Shown one piece after another: positions 18,310 to 27,527 of a stretch of DNA of 64,000 nucleotides (position 1 is the first letter of the stretch; every line of letters starts with the position of its first letter). Location: positions 1 through 64,000 of the forward strand of contig JAKBBP010000006.1 in assembly GCA_021808445.1 (NCBI GenBank), read 5' to 3'. The notes beneath the pieces are model-generated. The model was not told the origin of the DNA, made no database searches, and saw only the letters and a program-made list of their open reading frames with translations. The DNA comes from Pseudomonadota bacterium. Its GTDB lineage: Bacteria > Pseudomonadota > Gammaproteobacteria > Burkholderiales > Burkholderiaceae_C. Position numbers and translations under genes: made by a program.

Positions 18310-19260
18310 TCATTTTTGCCCCATGGACCTGCGGTATTCGCTCGGAAGAATGCCGTGGAATCTGCGGAAAATCGTGACGAATTGAGAGTACGATTCAAAA
18401 CCGCAGGCTGCCGCGACATCCGCCAATGTCCATTCTGGAGACTTTCCGATGCATTGCAGCGCATGCATTGCGCGGCATTCCAGCACGTAGCGCCACAAGC
18501 TGTTTCCCGTGGAGGCGCGAAAGGCCCTGGCCAGGTGATAGGGGCTCATGCCAGCCAGGTCCGCCAGGTCCTGCAGGCTGAACGTGCCGGCGATGTTGGC
18601 ATGGATGTAGTCCTTCAGATTGCGCATCTTCCAGGCTGGAAGCGAAGGGCCCGTGGACCGGCGCCGGCGACCGGCCGCGTAGTCCATGAAAATGCGTCGC
18701 GCGATGGCCGTCAGCAGAGACTGCTCGAACAGTCGACCGTTTTGCCGATCTCCACGCCCAAAAGCCTGCAATGCGCAGAGCAGATGCACCAGAACTTCGT
18801 CCTGGTGCGGGGCAACCCGCGACTCGAACTGGATGGGGCAGCCTTCGGTCAAGTCGCCGAGGAGTTGCGTGACCTGCAGGCTCGAGAGGGTCAGGAACAG
18901 CGCATCGATGACTGCGTGCCACGTCGTGGCCAGACTGTCGCCCCTGGCCAGGAAACGCAATCCGCCAGGCACGATATCGCCCGTCACCACGCGCCCGTCG
19001 AGCCTGCTCTCGAAGCGGATGGCCCGCTGCGAGAGCGGCACCATCAGGATGTGCTCATCGAAGGTATGCGCGGCGAGACTGCCGGCTTCGATCACTCGTC
19101 GCTCGAGCACATAGCTCCCCTCGATGCCAGCCGACTCCGCTGCGGCGGTCTCGAAGTAAGGCGCCAGATTTCCGGCCGGGTCACGCATCCATATGCGAGG
19201 CGCGGTGGCGCCATGCCCGGCGCTGCGCCCTTGCGGGGGTCTGCGACTGTGCGAAGTCAT
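18310..19260 (-). CDS. AraC-family transcriptional regulator
   Basis: This 316-residue protein has a C-terminal AraC DNA-binding domain with two helix-turn-helix units, seen as SLQDLADLAGMSPYHLARAFRAS and LADVAAACGFESYSQFVTIFRR (written here as family landmarks). An N-terminal sensing domain of about 190 residues precedes it. The start at 19260 (MTSHSRR) is chosen because GGGGAGGAA stands just before it. It heads a minus-strand block with the large lipoprotein and the GH5-type gene, but 213 bases separate it from the next gene. The effector is unknown. Confidence 0.85.
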   Translation of the reverse strand: MTSHSRRPPQGRSAGHGATAPRIWMRDPAGNLAPYFETAAAESAGIEGSYVLERRVIEAGSLAAHTFDEHILMVPLSQRAIRFESRLDGRVVTGDIVPGGLRFLARGDSLATTWHAVIDALFLTLSSLQVTQLLGDLTEGCPIQFESRVAPHQDEVLVHLLCALQAFGRGDRQNGRLFEQSLLTAIARRIFMDYAAGRRRRSTGPSLPAWKMRNLKDYIHANIAGTFSLQDLADLAGMSPYHLARAFRASTGNSLWRYVLECRAMHALQCIGKSPEWTLADVAAACGFESYSQFVTIFRRFHGILPSEYRRSMGQK

Positions 19261-19717
19261 CGTGGTTCCTCCCCGCACCCTGCCGCCGCGATCCCTGCAG
19301 CGCCAAGCTGGCTGTGGGGCGGCTATACAACATGTTCACGGTATCAGCCCGCCCCAGGCTTGGATGTATGGCGCAGTAACACATGTAACATTAGAAACAG
19401 ATAGAAATTCTTGAATCCTCGAAGTTCCTGCGTGGCGAGATGGGCGCTGCCACCCAATAGGCATCGGAGCTTGTGCCGGGTCGGTCGTTAGGAGGCAACG
19501 GCCCCTGTTCATTCGGCACGCCGCGAGCGCGCGATGTCTCGAATCCAGGGTGGCCGGCGCATTCGGAGCTCGCCACAATTGTTCGTGGAATATCGGGTTT
19601 TGTGCATGCGACTCCGGAAAAGTCGGGCCATGGCGCGTGAAAATTGTTGTTTTGATGCATGCGGCCCTTGATGCGTGGATTTGATCCACTTAGCATTTCC
19701 ACGGACCATCCACAAGA
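19261..19717. other. 457-bp divergent intergenic region
   Basis: This AT-richer region between the AraC gene and the sensor kinase carries no supported gene. It presumably holds both promoters. A short dyad, TGGAT-TTG-ATCCA, lies at 19676-19688, about 30 bases before the kinase ATG. Confidence 0.5.
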
Positions 19718-21826
19718 ATGAATGGCCGGAATGACTTGCCGACGACGCGGCGCAGGAGCCGAGTCGTGCGATCTGCGTGTCGCGGCGGGGGACTGGTTCT
19801 GGCGCGCACGGTCATGCAAGCTCACAGCGAAGTGCTCGCAGCTCGGCAAAGCCCGCCGGGAGAGGAGCTTCGCGTCTTGCTGCTGTGCGACGTCGACTCG
19901 CGGGCGGCGCAACTCGAGGCCTTGTTGGGCGACTTCCGGATTTCGCGCGGGAGATGGCCGCTTTCCTCAGGCGCGGCCGATGGGTGGCCGCAGGGCTCCT
20001 GCGACGTGTTGCTGGCGGTCCTGCCGGATGCAAGCGCGCTGGACGGCCTGCTGCGCCTGTGCGGCCATCGGCAGGCGGAGGTGGTGCCCTGGATGCTGCT
20101 GGCCGAGGGGATCGATGCGCGGCGCGAGCAGGAGCTCATGCAGGCCGGGTGCGCGCTGGTGCTGGACAGCGCCCGGGACATCGTGCTGCCGCAGTGCCTG
20201 CGTCGCGTGTGCGAAGCTTCGCGCGCGCGGGCCGAGCTGGCTCGCGCGCAACGCGAGCTGCGCCATTCCGCGCAGCGCTTCGAAGCCGTGTTCGCCCACG
20301 GGCCCACTGCCGCGCTGATCGTGGACGCGCACAGCCACCGCGTGCGCGAGGCCAACGCCATGGCCCTGCGCATGTTCGACGTCGACGCCGAGCGCATGGG
20401 CTCGGCTTCGCTGCAGGCGTGGATCGATCCGGCGGACCTCGGGTTGTTCGAGGCCACGGTGCAGCGCGCACTGGGAAGGAAGGAGCCCCGCGTACGCGTG
20501 GAATTGCGGCTTCACCGCAGCGATGACAGCAGGTTCTGGGGCGACGTCAGCGTGGCCTGCGTCGATGCCGGGCCCGGCGCCTCGGCGAGCCTGGTGGTCA
20601 CGCTGCTCAACATCAACCTGCGCAAGCAGGCGGAGGCCGCGGCGGCGGATCATCAGGCCGAGCTCGAGCGCAGGGTGCAGGAAAAGACCGCCGACCTGCA
20701 GGCGCAGCGCCGTCGCCTGGAGGCTTTGTACGCCGTGAGCTCGATGGTCGCCGGCGCACCGTCGGTGGCGCAACTGGCGGCCGACTGCGTCGGCGTGCTG
20801 CGCCGGCTGGCGCGGGCCGACGCCGTGGTGCTGCGCAGTTGCGTGGCCTCGGGGGAGATCGGCGAGGTGCTGGCGCTCGATGGCGCGGCCTTCGACGACA
20901 CGGCCTTGCCGCGGTATCTGGACTTGGCCGATGGCGACAGCGGCTTGCGGGTGCTGGAGCTGGCGGCGCCCGAGGCGAGCGGCCTGCAGCGCCTGGTGCG
21001 CGTGCCGGCCGCGGCCCAGCGCCGGGTGCTGGGCGTTGTCGATCTGGCCTACGCCGATGCGCGGCAGGTACCGCCGCGCGAGGACCTGCTCATGCTGGAG
21101 GCGGCCGCCGCGCATCTGGCGGCCGGGCTCGAGGCGGCTCGGACCGCGGCGCTGGAGCGCGAAGCGGCAGTGAGCCGCGAGCGTGCTCTGCTGGCGCGTG
21201 AGCTGCACGATTCCATCGCCCAGGCTCTGGCCTTCATGAGCATCCAGCTCGAGCTGCTGCGCACCGCGCTGCGTGCCGGGGATGCCTCGCGCGTGGACGC
21301 CGCGCTGGAGGAGCTTGGCGCCGGGCTGCGCGAGAGCACCGACGACGTGCGCGAATTGCTGCTGCATTTCCGCACGCGCAGTGAGGCCGAGGACATTGCC
21401 CCCGCGATCCGCAGCACGGTGCAGAAATTCGAATTGCAGTGCTCGGTTCCTGTCTCCCTGGAACTCGATACCTGCGGGCGCGCGCTGGAGCCGGACGTGC
21501 AGGTCCAGGTCCTGCATATCCTGCAGGAGGCCCTGTCCAACGTGCGCAAGCACGCGCGGGCCACGGCACTGCGCGTACGCGTGCGTGGTGCGCCCCGCTG
21601 GCGCATCGAGGTGTGCGACAACGGCGTGGGCTTCGACGCCCGCGCCCAGCGCCGGCGTGGCGCGGCGCAGGTCGGGCTGCAGATCATGCGCGAGCGCGCG
21701 GCGCAGATCGGTGCCAGCGTCGATGTGCGCTCCACACCGGGGGCGGGCACCACCGTGATGGTGGAATGGGAGCAGCCCCGCGCCGCTTCCCCCTCCACAG
21801 GCAACGGGCATGCCGGCAGATCCTGA
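19718..21826 (+). CDS. NarX-type sensor histidine kinase (PAS-GAF)
   Basis: This 702-residue soluble kinase has no membrane helices. Residues about 50-165 resemble a response-regulator receiver without its phospho-Asp. A PAS domain (about 185-300), a coiled coil (about 305-345), a GAF-like domain (345-475), a HisKA_3 dimerisation helix with RELHDSIAQAL (His near 497) and an ATPase domain with NVRKHA and DNGVGF follow. ATG at 19814 is an alternative start. It overlaps the NarL-type regulator by 17 bases, so the two form a two-component pair. The input signal is unknown. Confidence 0.85.
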   Translation: MNGRNDLPTTRRRSRVVRSACRGGGLVLARTVMQAHSEVLAARQSPPGEELRVLLLCDVDSRAAQLEALLGDFRISRGRWPLSSGAADGWPQGSCDVLLAVLPDASALDGLLRLCGHRQAEVVPWMLLAEGIDARREQELMQAGCALVLDSARDIVLPQCLRRVCEASRARAELARAQRELRHSAQRFEAVFAHGPTAALIVDAHSHRVREANAMALRMFDVDAERMGSASLQAWIDPADLGLFEATVQRALGRKEPRVRVELRLHRSDDSRFWGDVSVACVDAGPGASASLVVTLLNINLRKQAEAAAADHQAELERRVQEKTADLQAQRRRLEALYAVSSMVAGAPSVAQLAADCVGVLRRLARADAVVLRSCVASGEIGEVLALDGAAFDDTALPRYLDLADGDSGLRVLELAAPEASGLQRLVRVPAAAQRRVLGVVDLAYADARQVPPREDLLMLEAAAAHLAAGLEAARTAALEREAAVSRERALLARELHDSIAQALAFMSIQLELLRTALRAGDASRVDAALEELGAGLRESTDDVRELLLHFRTRSEAEDIAPAIRSTVQKFELQCSVPVSLELDTCGRALEPDVQVQVLHILQEALSNVRKHARATALRVRVRGAPRWRIEVCDNGVGFDARAQRRRGAAQVGLQIMRERAAQIGASVDVRSTPGAGTTVMVEWEQPRAASPSTGNGHAGRS

Positions 21827-22499
21827 ATTCCGCGTGCTGCTGGTCGACGACCACGCCTTGTTCCGGCGCGGCCTGGCGGCCCTGCTGGGCGAGCAGCCGG
21901 ACATGCGCCTGGTGGGCGAGGCCGGCGATGTCAACGAGGCGCTGCGCCTGGCCGAGAGCCAGCGGCCCGATCTGGTGCTGCTGGACAACCACTTGCCGGG
22001 CGTCGCCGGGGTCGACGCCATCGAGTCGCTGCTGCAGCGTGCCCCGGGTGCCCGCGTGCTCATGCTGACGGTCAGCGAATCGGCCGAGGATCTGCGCGCT
22101 GCCTTGCGCAGCGGAGCGGCCGGCTATGTGCTCAAGAACGGCGCTCCGGGGGAACTGCCTCAGGCCATGCGACGCGTGTTGCGTGGCGAGACGGTGATCG
22201 GTGCGGGCCTGGCCGCCAAGGTCATGCAGGCCTTCGACGGGGGCGCGGCGGCGCCGCAGCAGCCGAGGCCCCTGGATCCAGCGCCCCACGGTTTCGATTC
22301 ACTGGGCCCGCGCGAGCGTACGGTGGCACTGGCCATCGCGGCCGGCGCGAGCAACAAGCGCATCGCCCGGGATCTGGGCATCGCCGAGGCCACGGTGAAG
22401 GCCCATGTGCGGGTGATCCTGCGCAAGCTCGGGCTGAGCTCCAGGGTGCAGGTCGCGGTGCTGGCCAGTCGCGACGCGCCGCATGGCCTGAAGGACTAG
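21810..22499 (+). CDS. NarL/FixJ-type response regulator
   Basis: This 229-residue regulator has a receiver domain with the acidic pair DD (residues 13-14), phospho-acceptor Asp59 (LVLLDNHLPG) and the Lys in YVLKNG. A short linker follows, then a LuxR/NarL helix-turn-helix at about 165-220 (GASNKRIARDLGIAEATVKAHV). It overlaps the kinase gene, which is its likely partner. The pair sits directly before the chemotaxis genes and may control them; that is inference. Confidence 0.9.
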   Translation: MPADPEFRVLLVDDHALFRRGLAALLGEQPDMRLVGEAGDVNEALRLAESQRPDLVLLDNHLPGVAGVDAIESLLQRAPGARVLMLTVSESAEDLRAALRSGAAGYVLKNGAPGELPQAMRRVLRGETVIGAGLAAKVMQAFDGGAAAPQQPRPLDPAPHGFDSLGPRERTVALAIAAGASNKRIARDLGIAEATVKAHVRVILRKLGLSSRVQVAVLASRDAPHGLKD

Positions 22500-22563
22500 T
22501 CCTTCGGGGCGCGGCGGGACGCCGTGCGAGGTATGGTGCGGCGCCAGGCTCGCGCCTAGAGTC

Positions 22564-23460
22564 GTGTCCATGCGCCGCCTCATGCGGCGCGCCCGCCCGG
22601 ACACTGCCACCGTGAGTTCCCGACCCCTCGTTCCTGCCTCCGGCAACGGCAGCGATTTCGCCGTCACGGACCGCGATTTCCAGCGCGTGTGCGGCTGGCT
22701 GCGCGAGCAATGCGGCATGGACTACCGGGCCAACAAGCGCGATCTGCTCGAGCACCGCATGCGCAGGATCTGCGAGCAGGCCCACCTGGGTTCGATGCAT
22801 GAACTGGCCGAGCGCCTGGAGCGCGGAAGCGACCCGGCGCTGAGCCTCGCCGTGTTGCACGGGGCCTCGACCAATCACACCTATTTCTACCGGGAGCCAC
22901 AGGTCCTGGATGCCTTCGCCAGGCTCGTGCTGCCTTCCCTGCCGCGCGGCGAGCTGCGCATCTGGAGCGCGGCGGCTTCATCGGGTGACGAGGCCTACAC
23001 CCTGGCGATGATCGCGGCCGAGGTGCTCGGGCCGGAGATCGCGAGGGCTTCGCTGTCGATCCTGGGAACCGACATCAGCGCGGTGATGATCGAGGCCGCC
23101 GAGCAGGCGGTGTATCCACAGGCAAGGCTCAGCGGGCTGCCGCGGGGCTTGCGCGAGCGTTACCTGCGGGATCTCGGCGACGGGCAGCTGCGCGTGGTCG
23201 CGCCCTTGCGGGAAATGTGCACCTTTCGGCGCCTGAACCTCAAGGTGCGCCCGCTGCCGTTCCAACGCAGTTTCCACGTGGTGTTCTGCCGCAACGTCCT
23301 GTACTACTTCGACCGCGAGCAGCAGCGCGCCACGGTGGAGGCCATCTATGAGGTCACCGAGCCGGGTGGGTGGCTGCTGACCAGCGTGACCGAGCCGCTG
23401 CGCGACCTCGGCACGCGCTGGATTGCGATACAGGGCGGCGTCTACCGCAAGGCGGCCTGA
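22564..23460 (+). CDS. cheR: Chemotaxis protein methyltransferase CheR
   Basis: This 298-residue enzyme uses S-adenosylmethionine to methylate Glu residues of chemoreceptors. It has the N-terminal helical domain, TNHTYFYRE (family TNxTxFFRE), the SAM loop RIWSAAASSGDEAY (usually SAACSTGEEPY), LGTDIS, and FCRNVLYYF. Three starts are possible: GTG 22564, ATG 22570 and GTG 22612. The Cys-to-Ala and Glu-to-Asp changes in the SAM loop are mild. It is followed after one base by cheB, then cheW and a receptor. Confidence 0.9.
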   Translation: MSMRRLMRRARPDTATVSSRPLVPASGNGSDFAVTDRDFQRVCGWLREQCGMDYRANKRDLLEHRMRRICEQAHLGSMHELAERLERGSDPALSLAVLHGASTNHTYFYREPQVLDAFARLVLPSLPRGELRIWSAAASSGDEAYTLAMIAAEVLGPEIARASLSILGTDISAVMIEAAEQAVYPQARLSGLPRGLRERYLRDLGDGQLRVVAPLREMCTFRRLNLKVRPLPFQRSFHVVFCRNVLYYFDREQQRATVEAIYEVTEPGGWLLTSVTEPLRDLGTRWIAIQGGVYRKAA

Positions 23461-23461
23461 A

Positions 23462-24529
23462 ATGCAGCGACGTCCCCGCCTGCGCGTGCTGGTGGTCGAG
23501 GCCTCGGCGCCGCTGAGGCGCCTGATCTGCGAGGCCGTCCGCGCGGACGCCGGACTGGATCTGGTGGCCGAGGCGGGAGACGCCTGGGCCGCGCGCGACG
23601 CACTCGTGGAGCGGCAACCCGACGCCGTCGTGCTGGGGCTGGACCTGCCGGGCTTCGATGGACTCGATCTGCTGCGCCGGTACATGCAGATCCTGCCGAC
23701 CCCGACGGTGGTGCTGGCGGGCTCGGATGCCGGCGAGCGCGAGCGCCTGGACGCGGCCCTGGCGGCGGGCGCCGCCTGCGTGGTGGCGCGCCCGCGCGAC
23801 GCGGACCCGCTGGCCATGCGCCGCCAGCTGCGGCTGATCGCCGCGAGGCTGCGCGCGGCGGCTGGCCCGAGGGGGCGTCGCCCGGCGCGCAGCGCCGGAC
23901 TGGAGCCCTTCGATGCGCCCGAGCTGGCGAGCAGCCACATCATTGCCGTGGGGTCGTCGACCGGCGGCGTGGAGGCGCTGAGCAGCCTGCTTCCCGGCTT
24001 CGACGAGTACGCCCCGGCCCTGCTGCTCGTGCAGCACATGCCCGCGGGCTTCACCGCCTCGCTGGCGCGGCGCCTCGACGGCCTGGGCAGGCTGCGCGTG
24101 CGCGAGGCTTGCGATGGCGACCGCGTGGTGCCTGGGCAGGCCTTGCTCGCGCCCGGCGGGGCGCGCCACATGGTGCTCGAGCGCCTGGGCGCGCAGCTGC
24201 GCGTGCGCCTGGTGCCCGGCGATCCGGTGAACTACAGCCGGCCGTCGGTGGACGTGCTTTTCGAGTCGGTGGCGGCGCAGGCCGGCGCGCGCGCCGGAGC
24301 CATCCTGCTCACGGGCATGGGCAGCGATGGCGCCGCCGGCATGCTTCGCATCCGCCGCAGCGGCGGTCATACGGTGGCACAGGACGAGGCCACCAGCGTC
24401 GTGTTCGGCATGCCGCAGATGGCACGCCGCCTGGGAGCCGCCGAGGCGGTGGCCCCCTTGTTGTCGATTCCCGCGACCCTGGCGCGCCTGATGGCGCGGG
24501 GCGTCGCGGCCTCAGCCTCACGAACCTGA
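23462..24529 (+). CDS. cheB: CheB methylesterase with degenerate receiver domain
   Basis: This 355-residue protein pairs a receiver-like N-terminal domain (1-125) with a CheB methylesterase domain (about 155-345) that removes methyl groups from receptor glutamates. The esterase triad is intact: Ser166 (GSSTGG), His192 (QHMPAGF) and Asp289 (GMGSDG). The receiver has lost its phosphorylation site. The acceptor Asp is Gly59 (VVLGLDLPGFDG), the acidic pair is Glu13-Ala14, and the conserved Lys is Arg110. It cannot be activated by CheA in the usual way, so activity may be constitutive or controlled by another partner. Confidence 0.9.
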   Translation: MQRRPRLRVLVVEASAPLRRLICEAVRADAGLDLVAEAGDAWAARDALVERQPDAVVLGLDLPGFDGLDLLRRYMQILPTPTVVLAGSDAGERERLDAALAAGAACVVARPRDADPLAMRRQLRLIAARLRAAAGPRGRRPARSAGLEPFDAPELASSHIIAVGSSTGGVEALSSLLPGFDEYAPALLLVQHMPAGFTASLARRLDGLGRLRVREACDGDRVVPGQALLAPGGARHMVLERLGAQLRVRLVPGDPVNYSRPSVDVLFESVAAQAGARAGAILLTGMGSDGAAGMLRIRRSGGHTVAQDEATSVVFGMPQMARRLGAAEAVAPLLSIPATLARLMARGVAASASRT

Positions 24530-24545
24530 TCAACCGGAGCAATCC

Positions 24546-25070
24546 ATGAGCACCCATCAAGAAGCGGAACCGGGTGGTTTCGCGTCGGACGACGAGTACA
24601 CCGAGCTGGTGTTCCGGGACGACGACAACGTCGATGACATGTACCTGACCTTCGGGGTCGCGACCGAGGAGTATGGAATCGGCATCGGCTACGTCACCGA
24701 AATCGTCAGCATGCAGCACATCGTGCAGCTGCCCGAGTCCGCGCCCTCGGTCAAGGGCGTGATCAATCTGCGCGGCAAGGTCATTCCGGTCATGGACCTG
24801 CGCCTGCGCTTCGGCCTGCAGCCCAAGGACTACACCGAGCGCACGGTGATCATCGTGCTGAGCGTGAACGACGTGGCCGTCGGCCTGGTGGTCGACCACG
24901 TCAGCGAGGTGCTGGAGATCCCGCCGAACCAGATCGACACGGCAGCCGCCCTCGGAGGCGCCAACCCATCGATCGTGCGCGGCTTTGGCAAGCAGGCCAA
25001 TCGTTTCGCCGCCATCGTGGACGTCGAGCGCATGCTCGCCGGCCAGCTCACGCCCGCGAGCGTGCATTGA
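24546..25070 (+). CDS. cheW: Chemotaxis coupling protein CheW
   Basis: This 174-residue protein has a CheW/SH3-like fold covering about residues 35-165. It includes the family stretches VPSVKGVINLRGKVIPVMDLR-like near 62-82 and the VDHVSEVLEI region near 118. CheW links receptors to the CheA kinase. The first 30 residues are an acidic extension not seen in minimal CheW proteins. It stands between cheB and the receptor gene with short gaps. No cheA is in the window, so it must join an array encoded elsewhere. Confidence 0.92.
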   Translation: MSTHQEAEPGGFASDDEYTELVFRDDDNVDDMYLTFGVATEEYGIGIGYVTEIVSMQHIVQLPESAPSVKGVINLRGKVIPVMDLRLRFGLQPKDYTERTVIIVLSVNDVAVGLVVDHVSEVLEIPPNQIDTAAALGGANPSIVRGFGKQANRFAAIVDVERMLAGQLTPASVH

Positions 25071-25100
25071 ACAACAGGACAACAGCAGAGGAAATCCATC

Positions 25101-27512
25101 ATGAACGCAATGACAGATCTTCCGGTCGGCGGTGTGCTCGACCATCTCCAGGCCTTGAGCCAGCCCGTGGTGCTGGCCGACAGCGGCATGAACATCCGCT
25201 TCCTGAACCGAGCGGCCAACGAGATGTTCACCCGGTTGCAGCCCGAGATTCGGCGCCAGATTCCCGGCTTCGACGTCAGCCGGCTGATCGGCGCCCCCCT
25301 GGAGGCGCTGCATGCGCAGGGCAGCGCGATCCGCGACAAGGTCGCGGCGCTGACCCGGCCCGCGAGCCTCGAAATCCGGCTCGGTTCCGCCTCGATGTCC
25401 TGCACCGTCGACCCGGTGTTCGACGAGCAGGGAAAGCGTGTGGCCACCTTGGTGGAGTGGCGCGAGCGCGACGCCACCGACGCCACAGCGCGCCTGCTGG
25501 CTGACCTGGGCACGATGGCGCGCCTGCATGAGCAGGGCGAGATCGACGCGGTGGTCGACGCCGCCAACTACGACGGAGCCTTCGCCGAGGTCGTACGCGC
25601 GGTCAACGCCATGGTGGGCAGCCACATCGCAACCAAGCGAGCGGCCATGGCCTGCGTGGCCGAGATCGCCGGCGGAAACTTCGATGCACCCCTGGAACGC
25701 TTCCCTGGCAAGAAGGCCTTCATCAACGACACCATCGAGCGTCTGCGCGCCAATCTGCGCGGGCTGATCGACGCGATGAACCACATGTCGGCCGAGCACG
25801 ACAAGGGCGACATCGACGTGTTCATCGATCCCTCTCCCTTCGGCGGCGCCTTCGCCGGCATGGCCGTGGGCATCAATAACATGGTGGCCGGGCACATCGC
25901 CGTGAAGAAAAAGGCCATGGCTTGCGTGAATGCCTTCGCGCATGGCGACTTCGACGCGGAACTCGAGCGCTTCCCCGGCAAGAAGGCCTTCATCAACGAG
26001 GCCATCGAGACCCTGCGCGGCCATCTCAAGGGGCTGGTTGCCGAGCTGCAGCGCCTGATCGCGGCTTCCGCTGCCGGGCAGCTGAGCGAGCGTGCCCAGG
26101 TGGGCGCCTTGCAGGGGGATTTCGCCGCGCTGGTTGGCGGCATCAACCGCATGCTCGACGAAATCCTGCTGCCGATCGCCGAGGGCAACCGCATCCTGCG
26201 CCAGATCCGCGGCGGCAACCTGCGCGAGAAGGTCGAGATCGCCTGCAAGGGCGAGCACGAGCAGATGAAGAATGCGGTCAACGGCGTGCACGCCTGGCTC
26301 GAGGAGCTGATCGACTTCGTCACCCACGTGGCCAACGGGGACCTCAGCGTGGAGATGAGCAAGGCTTCCGAACAGGACCAGATCCACGAATGGCTGATGC
26401 TTCTCAAGACCAATATTTCCAGCATCGCCCGCGATGCCGCGTCGCTGTCGCTGGCGATCGTCGACGGCCGCCTCGATGCCAGCGTGGACGCCAGCGCCTA
26501 CAGCGGTGAATACGCGCGCATCATCGAGGCCTTCGGGCGCGCCTTCGAGGGGCTCAACGCCACCTTCGGCCAGGTGGTGGATGCGGTCGAGCAGGTCAGC
26601 GAGGCCTCGCAGCAACTCAGCGCGGCGTCGCAGGACATGGCCTCTTCCTCGGAGGAACAGTCGGCCGCCGTGGAGGAAGTCACCGCCAGCCTGGAGCAGA
26701 CCGACAGCCAGGTCAAGGCCAACACCGACAACGCCGACACGGCCAACCAGCTGGTCAGCGAGACCTCGGAGTTCGCCTCCAGGGGACAGCAGAAGATGGC
26801 CGCGATGAGCGAGGCGATGGGAGCGATCGATGCGTCGGCCCAGAACATCGCGAAGATCATCAAGGTCATCGATGAGATCGCCTTCCAGACCAACATCCTG
26901 GCGCTGAACGCGGCGGTCGAGGCCGCGCGGGCGGGCCAGCACGGGAGGGGCTTCGCGGTGGTGGCGCAGGAAGTGCGCAACCTGGCCGGACGCAGCGCCA
27001 AGGCGGCACGCGAGACGGCCGAGCTGATCGACGATTCGTCCAAGCGGGTCAACCAGGGCGTGGCGATCGCCGCCGAGACAGGCAGCGCGCTGCAGGCCAT
27101 TGTCGGCAACGTGCTCAAGGTGCGCGACCTGGTCGGCGAGATCGCCACGGCCAGTTCCGAGCAATCACGCGGTGTGTCGCAGATCAACACCGCGATGGGG
27201 CAGGTGGCCACGGCGGCCCAGCAGGGCAGCCAGCAGGCCGAGGAGCTGGCCTCCTCGTCCTCGCAGCTCAGCAGCGTGGCGGCGCAATTGCAGCAGGAGA
27301 TGGCACGCTTCAAGCTGCGCCCGCGGCAGGCCGCCGGGCTGGTGGTGCCCGGGCTCGGGGAGCTTTCAGCGGAGCAGTTGCGTCAGCTCAAGGCCCTGCT
27401 GATGGTGCAGCCGTCCGCGCCGCGGGCCGCCGCGCGTCCGGCGCCGCACCGGGTCTCGCCCGGCCGCGTGCTGCCGCTGGATGCCGACGAGCGCGGATTC
27501 AAGCACTTCTGA
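25101..27512 (+). CDS. Soluble methyl-accepting chemotaxis protein, poly-HAMP
   Basis: This 803-residue receptor has no membrane helix. It starts with a PAS-like domain (about 10-125), then a chain of HAMP-like modules (about 130-485). Two of these share [12 protein letters not shown] (near residues 197 and 287). A standard signalling domain (about 490-735) follows, with the hairpin tip [21 protein letters not shown] region. There is no CheR-docking pentapeptide at the C-terminus. It is the target for the adjacent CheR and CheB and would sense a cytoplasmic cue, perhaps redox or a small ligand via the PAS domain. Confidence 0.9.
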   Translation: MNAMTDLPVGGVLDHLQALSQPVVLADSGMNIRFLNRAANEMFTRLQPEIRRQIPGFDVSRLIGAPLEALHAQGSAIRDKVAALTRPASLEIRLGSASMSCTVDPVFDEQGKRVATLVEWRERDATDATARLLADLGTMARLHEQGEIDAVVDAANYDGAFAEVVRAVNAMVGSHIATKRAAMACVAEIAGGNFDAPLERFPGKKAFINDTIERLRANLRGLIDAMNHMSAEHDKGDIDVFIDPSPFGGAFAGMAVGINNMVAGHIAVKKKAMACVNAFAHGDFDAELERFPGKKAFINEAIETLRGHLKGLVAELQRLIAASAAGQLSERAQVGALQGDFAALVGGINRMLDEILLPIAEGNRILRQIRGGNLREKVEIACKGEHEQMKNAVNGVHAWLEELIDFVTHVANGDLSVEMSKASEQDQIHEWLMLLKTNISSIARDAASLSLAIVDGRLDASVDASAYSGEYARIIEAFGRAFEGLNATFGQVVDAVEQVSEASQQLSAASQDMASSSEEQSAAVEEVTASLEQTDSQVKANTDNADTANQLVSETSEFASRGQQKMAAMSEAMGAIDASAQNIAKIIKVIDEIAFQTNILALNAAVEAARAGQHGRGFAVVAQEVRNLAGRSAKAARETAELIDDSSKRVNQGVAIAAETGSALQAIVGNVLKVRDLVGEIATASSEQSRGVSQINTAMGQVATAAQQGSQQAEELASSSSQLSSVAAQLQQEMARFKLRPRQAAGLVVPGLGELSAEQLRQLKALLMVQPSAPRAAARPAPHRVSPGRVLPLDADERGFKHF

Positions 27513-27527
27513 TCCAGGGTGGCCAGC

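Noticed and set aside
24309-27164. Minus-strand open frame of about 951 codons
   Set aside because: It lies opposite cheW and the chemoreceptor, has a biased His/Gly/Leu composition and no recognisable domain.
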